Source: Paenibacillus doosanensis (GTDB taxonomy: Bacteria; Bacillota; Bacilli; Paenibacillales; NBRC-103111). From it: a stretch of DNA of 64,000 bases. Positions within the stretch are counted from its first letter, which is position 1. Each line of letters starts with the position of its first letter. The stretch spans positions 1 through 64,000 of the forward strand of contig NZ_JANYUY010000002.1 in assembly GCF_025060755.1 (NCBI RefSeq). Reading direction: 5' to 3'. Below the pieces are notes generated by a model. It had not been told where the DNA came from and made no database searches. It saw only the letters and a program-made list of their open reading frames with translations. Of this stretch, positions 32,771-41,599 are shown one piece after another. A program made the position numbers and the translations under genes.

Positions 32771-34129
32771 TCAACTGATGCTCGGCAGTATGACCGTCAT
32801 GGTAGTCCCTTCCCCTTCTTTACTCTCCACCTGAATAGCTCCTTTATGGAGAGACACGATGTTGTGGACGATGGCCAGACCAAGGCCGCTGCCCCCGGTA
32901 GTCCCTGTGCGGGAGCGATCGGCTTTGTAAAATTGCTGAAATATTTTATTCCGCTCCCCTTCGGGGATACCGATTCCCGTATCGGCAAAGCTTACCTTCA
33001 CCCGGCTGACTTCGGATTCGGAGCGAATCCGGATGCTGCCTCCTTCCGGCGTAAACTTGATGCTGTTGCCGAGCAAATTCATCCACACCTGATTAAGCAG
33101 GTCCGCATCGCCGGCAATCATCGTCTTCGGCAGAGTCAGCTCCAGCCGTATATGCTTGGCGCTCCACAGCGGCTCGCAAACGACCGCTACGTGGCGAAGC
33201 TGCTCGTCCAGCCGGAATGTCGTTCTCCGAAACGGATGATGCTTCGATTCCAGCGAAGCGAGCTTCAGCAGATTATCGCTCAGGCGCGACAATCGCTCGC
33301 TTTCCGATTGAATGATATCCAAATAATTGATCCTCTCCGCCTCCGGGATCGTGCTGCTGCGCAGCGCCTTCGCAAATCCGATGATCGACGTCAGCGGCGA
33401 TTGAATTTCGTGAGATACATTGGATACGAAATCCTGCCGCATTTGCTCCAATTGCCCCAGCTCGAGCGCCATTTCATTGAAGCTCTGGGTCAGCACTCCG
33501 ATTTCGTCGTTGCGCGTATAATCCAGCCGGACATTGAAATTGCCCTTCGCCAGCTTGCGCGTCGCTCTGGTCAGCATATTGAGCGGCTTGACCAAATAGC
33601 GGGCCGCCACGGCCATCACCGCCCCGCCGACAACCAGTACGATCAGCAAATTCAACTGGATCGTTCTGCGGATACCGACGCTGAAGACCGAATAGTCGGG
33701 CTGTACGAACAGGGCGAAGCTTGTTCCGCCAAGCTGTATCGGAAACCCCATCAGCCAGGCCGGAAGGCCGTCGTTATGCGGTTCGATGAATTGCTGGTAA
33801 CGCTCGCCGCCAATAACCCGCAATATATCGCCGGACACCACCTTCGGCGAATCGGCCGAGCCCGCTACCCGTCCGCCTGCCGCATCGTATAACCCGATGT
33901 AAGACGATTTCATCTCCGCAAGCTGCGGCAGAATCGTGCTCCACTTCCCGGGATCGCTTTCCTTCAGCAGCGCCGCGATATGCTCGCCGGATTGCTCCGT
34001 ATCCGTCTTCATCCATTCCTGCAGCTGTTGATCGAACAAGTGATTGGATACGATCAGCGAGACGACCAGGCCGACGATGACCGCCGCGACGAATACGGCC
34101 ACGAGGCGAATATACAGCGACTTGATCAT
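32771..34129 (-). CDS. Membrane sensor histidine kinase (HAMP type)
   Basis: 452 residues: TM1 (about 8-30), extracellular sensor (31-160), TM2 (about 160-182), HAMP (YLVKPLNMLTRATRKLA), HisKA with the phosphorylated His in FVSNVSHEIQSPLTSI, and ATPase with N-box WMNLLGNSIKFT, G1 DTGIGIPE and G2 GGSGLGLAIVHN. The gene overlaps the response-regulator gene by four bases (ATGA), so both are translated together. The signal is unknown. Next to the caa3 operon but separated from it by repeats; regulation of that operon is untested. Confidence 0.93.
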   Translation of the reverse strand: MIKSLYIRLVAVFVAAVIVGLVVSLIVSNHLFDQQLQEWMKTDTEQSGEHIAALLKESDPGKWSTILPQLAEMKSSYIGLYDAAGGRVAGSADSPKVVSGDILRVIGGERYQQFIEPHNDGLPAWLMGFPIQLGGTSFALFVQPDYSVFSVGIRRTIQLNLLIVLVVGGAVMAVAARYLVKPLNMLTRATRKLAKGNFNVRLDYTRNDEIGVLTQSFNEMALELGQLEQMRQDFVSNVSHEIQSPLTSIIGFAKALRSSTIPEAERINYLDIIQSESERLSRLSDNLLKLASLESKHHPFRRTTFRLDEQLRHVAVVCEPLWSAKHIRLELTLPKTMIAGDADLLNQVWMNLLGNSIKFTPEGGSIRIRSESEVSRVKVSFADTGIGIPEGERNKIFQQFYKADRSRTGTTGGSGLGLAIVHNIVSLHKGAIQVESKEGEGTTMTVILPSIS

Positions 34130-34803
34130 TCCAATACCTCCAGCCGGTATCCTAACCCTCGTACCGTGCTGATTCGGAACCTTGCCGTCTCCTCCCTGAA
34201 GCGTTCTCTCAGCCTTTTCACATGGACGTCAACCGTTCTTTCGTCGCCTTCATAATCGATGCCCCATATTTGCTGGATGAGCTGGTCTCTCGTGAAGATT
34301 TGCCCCGGATAGCTGGCCAGCTTGAACAACAGCTCAAATTCCTTGAGCGGCAGCGTACTCTCTTCTTCATCGGCTATCCGCACTCGATGCGACGATTGGT
34401 CCAGCATGCAGCTGCCGACCTGCACAAGATGCGAAGTAGCGATTTTGTAACGTTTAAGCAAAGCGCGTACCCTTGCGACAAGCTCCAGCGGATCGAACGG
34501 CTTGACCAAATAATCGTCGGTACCGAGCTCGAAGCCTTTAATTTTTTGCCCCGTCTCTCCTTGAGCCGTTACCATCAGCACCGGAATATCGTAATGTTCT
34601 TTAATTTGCCGGCATAAATCCCATCCGTCCATCTCCGGCATCATAATATCGAGAATGACCAGATCAACCTTGCCTGCCTCAAGCTGCTGCAATGCCTCGC
34701 GGCCATGATAGGCCTCCAGCGTAATAAACCCTTCCCGCTGCAAAAATAACGTGATCAAGCGTACGATATGCCTATCGTCGTCCACTACCAACACATTGGC
34801 CAT
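34126..34803 (-). CDS. OmpR-family response regulator
   Basis: 225 residues from ATG 34803, with AGGGGGA nine bases upstream; the frame is open upstream but without a site. Receiver domain 1-120: acidic pair in VVDDDRH, phosphorylated Asp in LVILDIMMPEMDG (near residue 51), Lys in DDYLVKPFDP. The C-terminal winged-helix (about 130-225) contains LTLKEFELL-like and DERTVDVHVKRLR segments typical of OmpR/PhoB DNA binding. Cognate partner of the kinase at 32771. Confidence 0.95.
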   Translation of the reverse strand: MANVLVVDDDRHIVRLITLFLQREGFITLEAYHGREALQQLEAGKVDLVILDIMMPEMDGWDLCRQIKEHYDIPVLMVTAQGETGQKIKGFELGTDDYLVKPFDPLELVARVRALLKRYKIATSHLVQVGSCMLDQSSHRVRIADEEESTLPLKEFELLFKLASYPGQIFTRDQLIQQIWGIDYEGDERTVDVHVKRLRERFREETARFRISTVRGLGYRLEVLE

Positions 34804-34917
34804 ACGGCATAATCCCCCTGAATTGGCTGTTCTGTTCCTTAGTATAACCATGACACTAAGAAACCATTGTTGCCGCAAAAAGACTCAAAGAGCTGCCGAT
34901 TTTATAAAAGCTTCGTT

Positions 34918-35056
34918 AAAAAGTGTAGTGAAAAACAAACGGCCTGCGGTCGATAGAAGTTTCCACTCGCGGTTGTAGCCGGATTTTTTAATTTTTCACC
35001 TCCGGAAAGGAGAAAATCCGGGAGCAAAGGCGAACGCTTCGCTTCTACAGATTCAG
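34918..35056. repeat. Intergenic repeat R2, copy a
   Basis: 139 bp, related to 49824-49962. Shared blocks in order: AAAAGTGTRGTGAAAAA, CTGCG, TTCCA-TCGC, CGGATTTT, TTTTT, GGAGAAAATCCG, CAAAGGC-AA, CGCTT-CGCTT and CAGATTCA. CCGGATTTT (34979-34987) can pair with AAAATCCGG (35013-35021), and CCTCC with GGAGG-like bases inside. No convincing reading frame. Confidence 0.75.
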
Positions 35057-35071
35057 GGCTGTCAAAGCTAA

Positions 35072-35169
35072 GAACAAAACCCCCAAAAGCCATCCATGCC
35101 GCCGACGCGGCACCACAGACAATGGAAATGGGGTACCAAGAGTAATTTCCAGGGTAGTGACGTGACAAC
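35072..35169 (-). repeat. Modular intergenic repeat R1, copy B (module 1 only)
   Basis: 98 bp. Positions 35080-35165 match copy A (19952-20037) over 86 bp without a difference by my reading. Module 2 is absent: the linker GTGACGTGA (plus strand) is joined directly to CAAC, which abuts the T-run of the terminator at 35177-35201. Confidence 0.9.
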
Positions 35170-35176
35170 AAAAAAA

Positions 35177-35201
35177 ACAGACTCCGTAACGGAATCTGTT
35201 T
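35177..35201 (-). terminator. Terminator after the DUF420 gene
   Basis: Minus-strand ACAGATTCCGT pairs with ACGGAGTCTGT (one G-U pair) around a very short loop and is followed by eight T residues. R1 copy B starts at the end of this T-run. Confidence 0.9.
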
Positions 35202-35220
35202 CTGAAGGATATAGCTCACT

Positions 35221-35676
35221 CTATAGTCCCAATATGGCGTCAATCATCGGCTTCGTATCCCCGCCCGGGTACATGACGTACAGCAGAACGTAGACGACGA
35301 CGCCGGTCGGAGCGGTAAGCAGCCAAATAACGGCCGTCCAGCGGCCGATTTTCTTATGCTTCGCAAACCGTTTGTTGAACGCATGCAGTAAGGTAATAAC
35401 GCCGAATACGGCCGCAACCGTAGCTAAGGTAATATGAAAAAATAAAAATAGATGATACGGCAGCTTCAAAGATTCCGGTCCGCCGAAGGTTGTATTTCCT
35501 ACGAAGATGGTCCGTGAGACGTAGATGATGAAAAAGGCGAGGGCAAAGCCGGCTCCCCACAGCATCAATTTCTGGTGAGTGTCCCGATTCCCCTTCACAA
35601 TCTGCGCCCATCCGAAGGCTACAAAAATAGCACTGATCACGATGAAGCTGGTGCTAATCGTAGGCAATATATGCAT
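35221..35676 (-). CDS. DUF420 membrane protein (CtaM-like)
   Basis: 151 residues from ATG 35676 with GAGGTG nine bases upstream. Four to five hydrophobic segments with histidines at membrane edges (PYHLFLFFHITLA, LLHAF, KIGRWTAVIW), the DUF420 pattern. In Staphylococcus a member (CtaM) is needed for maturation of a heme-copper oxidase. Here it is the last gene of the caa3 cluster, 26 bases after ctaG, which fits an assembly role. Followed by a strong terminator. Confidence 0.85.
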   Translation of the reverse strand: MHILPTISTSFIVISAIFVAFGWAQIVKGNRDTHQKLMLWGAGFALAFFIIYVSRTIFVGNTTFGGPESLKLPYHLFLFFHITLATVAAVFGVITLLHAFNKRFAKHKKIGRWTAVIWLLTAPTGVVVYVLLYVMYPGGDTKPMIDAILGL

Positions 35677-35702
35677 TGTTGCTTCCACCTCATTATCGAT
35701 AG

Positions 35703-36593
35703 TCAGGCCCGGTTAGCATTGACCGGAGAATGGACGAACGACTCATTCTGCAAATCTTCTTCCTCTTCCTGCCGACGCTCTCTCCGATACCAGCGGAAGA
35801 ACGTATATGCAAGCGCAATGCCGTAGACGATTTCTTGAATGATTTTCATAATGACGCCGCCTAGCTGCTGATCGTTCAGAACGGACATAAATAAATACTG
35901 CTCGGAGACGTTTTTAAAATTCGCATACATCGGCTCGCTCGCAAAGATGATCAAAGCGCAGGCCGGCGTCAATAAAATGCCGTTGACAAAAATATACGCC
36001 ATCTTCCACAATTCCGACATCTTGTTATATTCGGGCAGCGGGCAAAACACAGGGAACCACATTTGGAACGCCGCCAGAAGGAATACCGTATTGTACACGT
36101 CATGGAGCACCGAATTGGCCATAAGCGCGTCCATAATCATCGGGATATGGTAAAAGGAGAACACCATGTTAAACACGAATAACGACCCGAGCGGCGCGGT
36201 TAACAATTGCATAGCACGCTGTGCTCCCCTGCTTTTGAGCAGCGGCCGCAGCATCCATCCCGGAAGGCCGAGCAAAATAAATGGAGGCATAATCAGATAC
36301 AATATCGATTGCTGCAGCATATGCGCGCTGAAGCTGTAATGATGCCCGTAAAAGCTTAGAGGGCTCCCCTCCGCCAAATAATATAACAACAGCCCGATAT
36401 AGAAAAATACTTGATGTTTGACCGCCACCGGCTCCGACTCTGCGAACCGATGACGCCACCGATTGACAGCCATTCCATATAACCAGCCGATGATAATCAC
36501 GACAAGCAGCACACCAGGCCCCCACAGCGTCGCAAAGCCGGAGATCGCGCCTGCGCCTTCATGACCGCTATGACTCAAAAGACTCGCATTCAT
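35703..36593 (-). CDS. ctaG: caa3 oxidase assembly factor CtaG
   Basis: 296 residues from ATG 36593 (AAAGGAG ten bases upstream). About seven membrane segments with the conserved motifs YYLAEGSPLSFYGHHYSFSAHM and the QQSILYLIMPPFILLGLP segment of the CtaG_caa3 family. CtaG is needed for the formation of active caa3 oxidase, probably in copper delivery; it is unrelated in sequence to Cox11. It follows ctaF but is separated from it by a hairpin with T-run. Confidence 0.93.
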   Translation of the reverse strand: MNASLLSHSGHEGAGAISGFATLWGPGVLLVVIIIGWLYGMAVNRWRHRFAESEPVAVKHQVFFYIGLLLYYLAEGSPLSFYGHHYSFSAHMLQQSILYLIMPPFILLGLPGWMLRPLLKSRGAQRAMQLLTAPLGSLFVFNMVFSFYHIPMIMDALMANSVLHDVYNTVFLLAAFQMWFPVFCPLPEYNKMSELWKMAYIFVNGILLTPACALIIFASEPMYANFKNVSEQYLFMSVLNDQQLGGVIMKIIQEIVYGIALAYTFFRWYRRERRQEEEEDLQNESFVHSPVNANRA

Positions 36594-36632
36594 GTCCAAC
36601 TCTCTCCTTTCCGGATTCCTAGGCATAACAAG

Positions 36633-36671
36633 AAAAAAAGAGGGGCTTTCATCTTCTAAAAGCCACCCCTT
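36633..36671 (-). terminator. Hairpin with T-run between ctaF and ctaG
   Basis: Minus-strand AGGGGTGGCTTTT pairs imperfectly with GAAAGCCCCT and is followed by seven T residues. As an internal terminator it may lower expression of ctaG and DUF420 relative to the structural subunits. Confidence 0.75.
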
Positions 36672-36678
36672 ACGCTAA

Positions 36679-36993
36679 TTACCACCAAGTCCAGAAAACG
36701 CCCGCAGCTACGGCCGTCAAAGCAACGATAGCTCCAAAAATCAAACCCACGATCGGGAAGAGATGGCCTCTATCCTTCATGTGCATCCAATACGCCAACT
36801 GGAATAAAACTTGAACGACGCCAAGGCCGCTTAAAAACCAGAGCAGAAACGCCCGGTCCAGACCGCCGTACAGCACGGCTGCAAAAGCGATCATGGTTAA
36901 CAGTATCGATACGATATAGGACAAGTAATGATTCTTAGGGCCTTCCAACTTATGCCGGTTTCCGGCAGATGAAGTATGCTGTTGGCTGCTCAT
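36679..36993 (-). CDS. ctaF: Cytochrome c oxidase subunit IV
   Basis: 104 residues with three hydrophobic segments, the CyoD/CtaF pattern, including FQLAYWMHMKDRGH between helices 2 and 3. A small integral subunit that stabilises the oxidase. The start codon ATG follows immediately after the ctaE stop codon; AAGGTGG is the ribosome site inside the end of ctaE, so translation is coupled. Confidence 0.94.
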   Translation of the reverse strand: MSSQQHTSSAGNRHKLEGPKNHYLSYIVSILLTMIAFAAVLYGGLDRAFLLWFLSGLGVVQVLFQLAYWMHMKDRGHLFPIVGLIFGAIVALTAVAAGVFWTWW

Positions 36994-37614
36994 TTACGGT
37001 CCCACCTTCCCCATCAAATACACTACGGTGAAGATAAATACCCATACTACGTCGATAAAGTGCCAGTACAAGCCGGCAACATAAAACTTAGGCGCCGTAA
37101 CAACGGTAAGTCCCTTTTTCAAGGAAGACAAGATGAGAAGCGTAATCCACAATACGCCGAACGCTACGTGGGCTCCATGGAAGCCGACCAGCGTGTAGAA
37201 CGATGTGGCGAAGGCGCTCTTGGAGAACACATGGCCTTCATGCACATATTCGGTAAACTCATATACTTCAAGGCCTAAGAAGCAGAGGCCCAACAATACG
37301 GTAATACCCATCCACAACAAAAGCTTGCTTAATTGATTGCGGTGTAAAGCCATCGTTGCAAATACGCTGGTAAGGGAGCTCGTCAACAAGATGAATGTCG
37401 ATAAAGCTACCGTACCTAATTGGAAAATCTCTTGTCCCGTAGGACCGTCAGGAACCTGGTTTCGCAGAGCGATGAACGAAGCGAACAACGTACCGAACAA
37501 TACGCATTCTCCGCCAAGGAAGAGCCAGAATCCCATTACTTTATTTTTTCCTTCCAGTGTTGCCGTTTCCGCGTGAGGTGGCAGGGCACCGCCTACTCCA
37601 TGATGCGCACTCAT
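36994..37614 (-). CDS. ctaE: Cytochrome c oxidase subunit III
   Basis: 206 residues with five hydrophobic segments, the short bacterial subunit III. Conserved stretches: MGFWLFLGGECVLFGTLFAS near the N-terminus and GFHGAHVAFGVLW plus YWHFIDVVWVFIF near the end. It overlaps the ctaD stop by four bases (ATGA), with AAGGGGG seven bases upstream. Confidence 0.96.
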   Translation of the reverse strand: MSAHHGVGGALPPHAETATLEGKNKVMGFWLFLGGECVLFGTLFASFIALRNQVPDGPTGQEIFQLGTVALSTFILLTSSLTSVFATMALHRNQLSKLLLWMGITVLLGLCFLGLEVYEFTEYVHEGHVFSKSAFATSFYTLVGFHGAHVAFGVLWITLLILSSLKKGLTVVTAPKFYVAGLYWHFIDVVWVFIFTVVYLMGKVGP

Positions 37615-39461
37615 GCCTTAACCCCCTTATCGTTGAGCTCTTCCGGTTCAATATGATACCCGTGATCGTCGTAAACCGATCTTAACAACATACAGAGCAG
37701 CATAATGGCGATACCGATAACGGATACCACGTAAGTATGGTACATAAAGCCGAAACCGGCAATAAAGAATCCGATCGAGAAAATCAACGGCAAAATCGAC
37801 GGAGACGGCATATGAATCGAACCGATAGGCTCTGCCGGAGTCATCTCTTTGTTGCCGGCCATCTTCTCTTTCCACAATGGGTCCAATCCGCGCACAAGCG
37901 GAGTTTGCTTGAAGTTATACTCTGGCGGAGGCGAAGGAATCGCCCACTCCAATGTACGGCCGTCCCATGGGTCCGCAGGAGCGTTCTTCGGCAGACGAGC
38001 CGTCGAAATCGTATTGATCAAGAACACAATCGTACCGATACCCATCAAGAAGGCGCCGATCGTACTGATAAAGTTACCTTCTTCCAAACCAACGCCGGGC
38101 TGATATGTAAATACGCGGCGAGGCATCCCCATGAGCCCTAAGAAGTGCTGAGGGAAGAAAGTCATATGGAAACCGATAAAGAAGGTCCAGAAATGAATTT
38201 TACCAAGCGTTTCGTTCAGCATACGGCCGAACATTTTTGGCCACCAGTAGTAAGCACCGGCGAACAAACCAAGAACCAAACCGCCGACGATAACGTAGTG
38301 GAAGTGAGCTACGACGAAGTATGTATCGTGATACTGGAAGTCAGCGGCAGGAACCGCAAGCATAACCCCTGTCGTACCGCCCATAACGAACGTCGGAATA
38401 AACGCAGTGGCAAAGATGTTCGCTGTCGTGAAACGGATTTGTCCGCCCCACAGCGTGAACAGCCAGTTAAAGATCTTAACCCCGGTAGGAACGGCGATAG
38501 CCATCGTTGCGATGGAGAAGATCGCGTTACCGACAGGTCCGATACCGGTTGTAAACATGTGGTGAACCCAAACCATGAAGCCCAGGAACCCGATCAGCGC
38601 TGTAGCGAATACCATCGAGCTGTAACCGAACAAACGCTTTTTGGAGAACGTACTGACGATTTCGGAAATGATACCGAATGCCGGGAGAATCAGGATATAT
38701 ACTTCGGGGTGACCGAAGATCCAGAACAAATGCTCCCAGAGTACTGCATTACCGCCTTTGGCAACATCGAAGAACGCGCCGCCGAACAAGCGGTCGAACA
38801 TCAGTTCAACCAAACCTACGGTAATCGCAGGGAAAGCGAACAAGATCAAAGCGGAAGTGATGAATGCTGTCCAAGTAAAGAGCGGCATTCTCATATAAGT
38901 CATACCGGGAGCGCGCATGTTGATAATCGTTACAAGGAAGTTAATCCCCCCGATTAACGTACCCAAACCGGCAATCTGTAAGCCGAGCACATAGAAGTCA
39001 ACGCCATGGTAGCTGATGGTAGGATCGACAATGCTTGCAAGCGGCGAATAAGCCGTCCAGCCTGCCGCAGGCGCTCCGCCCAAGAACCAGCTGGTATTGA
39101 GCATGACTCCACCGAAGAAGAAAAGCCAGAAGCCCAGCGCATTCACAAATGGGAATGCTACGTCGCGAGCTCCGATTTGAAGCGGTACAACCGCATTCAT
39201 AAAAGCAAAGATAATCGGCATCGCCGCAAAGAAGATCATCGTCGTACCGTGCATCGTCGTAAGTGCGTTGAACGTGTCGCCGATAAAAATCTTTTGGTCA
39301 GGATACAACAGCTGAATCCGAATCAGAATCGCTTCCACACCGCCCATGAGGAAGAACAATCCTCCAGCAATCAAGTACAAAATACCGATCTTTTTATGGT
39401 CAACGGTTGTAAGCCAATCCATTAATCCGGTGTAATGTTTTGCCTTGTGAGAATGAGCCAA
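37611..39461 (-). CDS. ctaD: Cytochrome c oxidase subunit I (caa3 type)
   Basis: 616 residues with about 14 membrane helices. Catalytic subunit with low-spin heme, high-spin heme and CuB: heme ligand His in LTTMHGTTMIFF, CuB ligands in FWIFGHPEVYI and WVHHMFTTG, heme ligands in HYVIVGG. The GHPEVY Tyr cross-linked to His is present. The start is TTG 39461 with AAAGGAGG seven bases upstream. Reduces oxygen to water and pumps protons. Confidence 0.97.
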   Translation of the reverse strand: MAHSHKAKHYTGLMDWLTTVDHKKIGILYLIAGGLFFLMGGVEAILIRIQLLYPDQKIFIGDTFNALTTMHGTTMIFFAAMPIIFAFMNAVVPLQIGARDVAFPFVNALGFWLFFFGGVMLNTSWFLGGAPAAGWTAYSPLASIVDPTISYHGVDFYVLGLQIAGLGTLIGGINFLVTIINMRAPGMTYMRMPLFTWTAFITSALILFAFPAITVGLVELMFDRLFGGAFFDVAKGGNAVLWEHLFWIFGHPEVYILILPAFGIISEIVSTFSKKRLFGYSSMVFATALIGFLGFMVWVHHMFTTGIGPVGNAIFSIATMAIAVPTGVKIFNWLFTLWGGQIRFTTANIFATAFIPTFVMGGTTGVMLAVPAADFQYHDTYFVVAHFHYVIVGGLVLGLFAGAYYWWPKMFGRMLNETLGKIHFWTFFIGFHMTFFPQHFLGLMGMPRRVFTYQPGVGLEEGNFISTIGAFLMGIGTIVFLINTISTARLPKNAPADPWDGRTLEWAIPSPPPEYNFKQTPLVRGLDPLWKEKMAGNKEMTPAEPIGSIHMPSPSILPLIFSIGFFIAGFGFMYHTYVVSVIGIAIMLLCMLLRSVYDDHGYHIEPEELNDKGVKA

Positions 39462-39492
39462 CGTATTTACCTCCTTTTTTCCAAGATGTTCA

Positions 39493-40494
39493 TCATTTCA
39501 ATGAATCTAAGTATTTGACCAAATCGTTGATTTGGTTGTCCTGCAATGGGATTTGAGGCATTTTGTTGCCCGGTTTCACCGATTGAGGATCTTTAATCCA
39601 TTTCTTAATGCTCTCGTCGTCGTGAGGCAGAATACCTGCAACCATTTCACGAGAAGCGAATCCGTTCAAGTTAGGTCCAAAGCCAAGGCCTTGTGCATTG
39701 ACCGCGTGACAGGACAAGCAATTGTCTTTAAATATTTGCTCCCCGTTCTTAGCGTCGGCTGGGATTGTTGCCGGGGTTTTCATTTTCTCTACCCATTTGT
39801 TGAAATCGGCTTCCGTTTTGGAAACGACCTTAAAGTCCATCAAGGCATGGGACGCACCACAGAGTTCCGCACATTTACCCATAAAGGTATCGGCGTCGTC
39901 CGCTTCAAGATAGAATACGTTGGTCATCCCTACGTTCGTGTCCTGTTTGCCGCCCAAGGAAGGAATCCAGAAGGCGTGAAGCACGTCCGCGGATGTAATT
40001 TCAAACGCAATTTTTTTGCCTGCAGGAATAACCAGATCTTGCGCGGTAGCAATACCAAGCTCCGGATATTCAAACTGCCACCAGAATTGATGCGCTGTCA
40101 CTTTGACATGAACCGCATCCTTGTCGTTGATATGGTTTTCCGACAACTTGACCGTATAGCTCACCGTAGGCACAGCCAGAATGAGCAGCAGAAGAATCGG
40201 AACGACCGTCCAAATAATTTCCAGTGTGTGGCTGCCTTCCACTTGCTTCGGAATGATGTCTTTATCGCCCTTTTTCTTCCGAAAGCGAATGAGAACGTAA
40301 ACATAGATAGCGAATACAACCACGACAACCAAGATCATGATGCCAAGGCTCAGCTTCATTAGAAACAGCTGGTCTCTGGCGACAGGACCCCTAGGCTTCA
40401 AGGCTGAAATCGTATCGTGTCCACACCCTGTCAGAAGCATCATCATCAACCCGAAAAGAGGGATGAAGCGCCACAGATTTTGCCATCGATTCAT
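39493..40494 (-). CDS. ctaC: Cytochrome c oxidase subunit II with fused cytochrome c domain
   Basis: 333 residues from ATG 40494 (GAGGTGG upstream). Lipobox LTGCG at the end of the first hydrophobic segment, a second membrane segment (about 48-70) and a third (about 95-115), then the CuA domain with CAELCGASHALMDF and the C-terminal class I cytochrome c with heme motif CLSCH and the distal Met in GNKMPQIP. The fused heme domain defines the caa3 type; it accepts electrons from cytochrome c. First gene of the operon. ctaA and ctaB are not in the window. Confidence 0.97.
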   Translation of the reverse strand: MNRWQNLWRFIPLFGLMMMLLTGCGHDTISALKPRGPVARDQLFLMKLSLGIMILVVVVVFAIYVYVLIRFRKKKGDKDIIPKQVEGSHTLEIIWTVVPILLLLILAVPTVSYTVKLSENHINDKDAVHVKVTAHQFWWQFEYPELGIATAQDLVIPAGKKIAFEITSADVLHAFWIPSLGGKQDTNVGMTNVFYLEADDADTFMGKCAELCGASHALMDFKVVSKTEADFNKWVEKMKTPATIPADAKNGEQIFKDNCLSCHAVNAQGLGFGPNLNGFASREMVAGILPHDDESIKKWIKDPQSVKPGNKMPQIPLQDNQINDLVKYLDSLK

Positions 40495-40894
40495 CTTATC
40501 AATCCCACCTCTAAAGCTAATATTTTTCAAACAAAAGGTCATATATTGTCAATGAACCTAATCACCATATTAACTATAAATTCGTACCACTTTTTTGTCA
40601 ATGAATCTGAAGAAGTTCACAAATTGTTCTCAAACGGGCATTTTCATAGTATTTTCATTCGGTTTTCTCCTTTGCCTCTCTTGTTTTATTTCCAAAATCC
40701 AGGGCTTTTATGCACGAAATGTCGAATAATCGCAGCGCATAATAATCCCGATTTGTTGGATTCTAATATTGAAGAGCTTATCCCTTATTTAGAATCAGTT
40801 TTCTCAAAAGCACCCGAAAGTTATGCCTGCCGAACTGTTTTTTCTTCACCGAGGGCCGGCCGGGATTAACGACATTGTGAGGAGGTAATAAGCT
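40495..40894. other. Divergent intergenic region between ctaC and the YhcN-like gene
   Basis: AT-rich relative to its surroundings. It contains the cta promoter (40573-40601) and a second TTGACA on the minus strand near 40549-40555 without a matching -10. The plus-strand frame open at 40417-40869 has no ribosome site and atypical composition, so I do not call it. I found no obvious sporulation promoter for the YhcN-like gene. Confidence 0.5.
40573..40601 (-). promoter_or_regulatory. SigmaA promoter of the cta operon
   Basis: Minus strand: -35 TTGACA (40596-40601), 17-base spacer, -10 TATAGT (40573-40578), giving a leader of about 70 bases before ATG 40494. Confidence 0.85.
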
Positions 40895-41587
40895 ATGCAC
40901 GGTTTACGGCTTTCTTGGGCAGCGTTGTGCGCAGGCATCTTTGTAACGCTCGCCGGATGCTACCCGACGTACGATTACAACAGCGCCAACAATTACGGCA
41001 GCAGGCGGGATGCACCCAATCAAGATACGACAAGAGCCTATCAGACGCAGCAGCAGTACGCGATCGTATCGCATAAGCATTCGAATCTGGAGATGAACCA
41101 ATTTCTATCCGATCAAGTCGCCGCTATGGACGGGGTAAACAGCGCCATCGTCATGCTCGCCGACAATACCGCTTATGTGGCCATTACGATCGACAAGACG
41201 GCGACGGGAACGCGCAGCGGAATCGGGCCGCAGGAGACGAATAACGCCGGCACGGTCCGCGGTCTCTATAATACGTACACCCCGTTCAACGACTATGCCC
41301 ACCCGGACAAGCTCGCCACCGGAACCAACTCGTACGAAACGGTGTGGGACCATAATTATTTATCCCATCTGTTTAAGCAGAAAATTGCCGAAAAAATTCG
41401 TTCCTTGCAGCCTACTGTGGTCGACGTTTATATTTCGGCCAACCGTACCTATATTAATGAATTAAACCGGATAGCCCAGGAGGCTTGGCACGGGCGCGAT
41501 CTGAAGCCTTATTTGCCTCATTTCGACGCTCTGTCGGAGCAAATCTTCGGCACCCAGCCGACCCAGCCTACAAGCACGGAACGGTAA
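40895..41587 (+). CDS. YhcN/YlaJ-family sporulation lipoprotein
   Basis: 230 residues. Lipobox LAGC (Cys near residue 22). After an Asn/Tyr-rich stretch of 40 residues, the YhcN/YlaJ domain covers about 65-205, with VAAMDGVNSAIVMLADNTAYVAI and VVDVYISANRTYINELNRIA. Members occur in the spore inner membrane or cortex and affect germination in Bacillus; the molecular role is not known. AGGAGG lies nine bases before the ATG. It is a single gene with a strong terminator. Confidence 0.88.
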   Translation: MHGLRLSWAALCAGIFVTLAGCYPTYDYNSANNYGSRRDAPNQDTTRAYQTQQQYAIVSHKHSNLEMNQFLSDQVAAMDGVNSAIVMLADNTAYVAITIDKTATGTRSGIGPQETNNAGTVRGLYNTYTPFNDYAHPDKLATGTNSYETVWDHNYLSHLFKQKIAEKIRSLQPTVVDVYISANRTYINELNRIAQEAWHGRDLKPYLPHFDALSEQIFGTQPTQPTSTER

Positions 41588-41599
41588 GTCTTTATCCCC

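Larger units (their letters stand above)
34804..35170. other. Intergenic region with repeats R2 (copy a) and R1 (copy B)
   Basis: Lies between the DUF420 gene and the response-regulator gene, both on the minus strand. It holds R1 copy B (35072-35169) and R2 copy a (34918-35056) side by side, leaving about 110 bases (34804-34917) for the promoter of the two-component pair. Confidence 0.7.

Noticed and set aside
40417-40869. Plus-strand frame of 150 codons between ctaC and the YhcN-like gene
   Set aside because: Begins inside ctaC, crosses the cta promoter, has no ribosome site and a non-typical composition.
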